Positions 63,617 to 64,000 of a stretch of DNA of 64,000 bases are shown here, in pieces. The notes beneath the pieces are model-generated. The model was not told the DNA's origin. It was given only the letters and a program-made list of their open reading frames with translations, and searched no databases. Numbering within the stretch: position 1 is the first letter of the stretch; each line of letters starts with the position of its first letter. A program made the translations under genes and the position numbers. Source of the DNA: Aquitalea magnusonii (lineage in GTDB: Bacteria > Pseudomonadota > Gammaproteobacteria > Burkholderiales > Chromobacteriaceae); NCBI RefSeq assembly GCF_002217795.2, contig NZ_AP018823.1:4464001-4528000 (forward strand), read 5' to 3'.

Positions 63617-64000
63617 TCAGGCCAGCGTGGTCAGGTACTGGCGTTCCCAGGCGGTAATCTGGTTGTGATAGTGGCTCAGCTCGATGTCCTTCACTGCCAG
63701 ATAGGCATCGGTGAATGCCTGACCGAACAGCCGCTTGGCGGTGTCGTGCGCGGCCATCAGGGCGCAGGCGGCATCCAGGGTGTTGGGCAGGGTGGCAGCG
63801 TCGTCGCTGTTGAAGACATTGCCCACCGCAGCCTCAGTCGGGCTGCGCTTTTCTTCCACACCCAGCAGGCCGGCGCCCAGGCTGGCGGCCAGCGACAGAT
63901 AGGGGTTGGCATCGCAGCCGGGCAGGCGGTTTTCCACGCGGCGGGCGGCCGGGCCGGATACCGGCACGCGGATGCCCACCGAGCGGTTATCCACCCCCCA
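63617..64000 (-). CDS. Glutamine synthetase family protein, C-terminal part (5' end outside window)
   Basis: The last 127 codons of a GS-fold enzyme. WGVDNRSVGIRVP matches the conserved end of the catalytic barrel with its NRS/R, and RRVENRLPGCDANPYLSLAA is the family's ENR-x-PGxDANPYL motif. The spelling (RLPGCDANPYL) resembles gamma-glutamylpolyamine synthetases (PuuA) more than GlnA, but the N-terminal part is missing. The frame is open at the window edge. Confidence 0.87.
   Translation of the reverse strand, partial: WGVDNRSVGIRVPVSGPAARRVENRLPGCDANPYLSLAASLGAGLLGVEEKRSPTEAAVGNVFNSDDAATLPNTLDAACALMAAHDTAKRLFGQAFTDAYLAVKDIELSHYHNQITAWERQYLTTLA

Overview
The window is GC-rich chromosomal DNA that reads like a betaproteobacterium of the order Neisseriales, close to Chromobacterium, Aquitalea or Vogesella. 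This placement is inferred from protein flavour (a CNP1-like secreted protein, a meso-DAP type MurE, a complete gatCAB) and from gene order, not from a database search. It is mostly ordinary core genome. No tRNA, rRNA, insertion sequence, prophage or CRISPR array was recognised.

Layout. Positions 1-3253 hold the 3' end of a GGDEF/EAL protein and the biotin genes bioH-bioC. 3406-6500 carries a patatin lipoprotein, a GST, dinB and a SelT/SelW-like protein. 6501-10588 holds a periplasmic copper chaperone, a MarC-family protein behind a possible Fur box, and an AraC regulator followed by a GFA protein and AzlC-AzlD. An identical 15-bp motif lies before both araC and the GFA gene. 10721-16248 is the minus-strand elongasome operon mreB-mreC-mreD-mrdA-rodA. 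16559-20060 is gatC-gatA-(61-codon ORF)-gatB. 20343-38473 is the dcw division and cell-wall cluster: mraZ rsmH ftsL ftsI murE murF mraY murD ftsW murG murC ddl ftsQ ftsA ftsZ lpxC. It starts from a clear sigma70 promoter followed by four 10-bp-spaced MraZ boxes.

38476-43523 is mixed: a two-helix mini-protein, moaC, LprI-like, an EamA exporter, CNP1-like, a TANGO2/NRDE protein, a TusA-like protein and pyrC. 44098-49743 is the oligopeptide importer oppABCDF. 49884-64000 is housekeeping and accessory: an M48 protease, tcdA, a small Cys-pair protein, a threonine aldolase, an alpha/beta hydrolase, a fimbrial-like orphan in an AT-rich patch, a prolyl oligopeptidase, a Fax-like GST, a GNAT, a cupin, a YceH protein, tlyA, a universal stress protein, gamma-glutamyltransferase and the C-terminal part of a glutamine-synthetase-like enzyme.

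How the genes work together. The two largest blocks make the cell wall: mre/mrd drives side-wall growth, and dcw makes lipid II and the septal machine, with lpxC adding the committed step of lipid A. The most unusual structure is a set of about 112-bp tandem repeats between ftsW and murG. They begin inside the ftsW stop codon and end in a diverged second copy of the last nine ftsW codons, which appears to preserve the older ftsW/murG junction. A second repeat family, hairpin elements bounded by GGCTAACAA and TTGTTAGCG, occurs before oppA and before the Fax-like GST.
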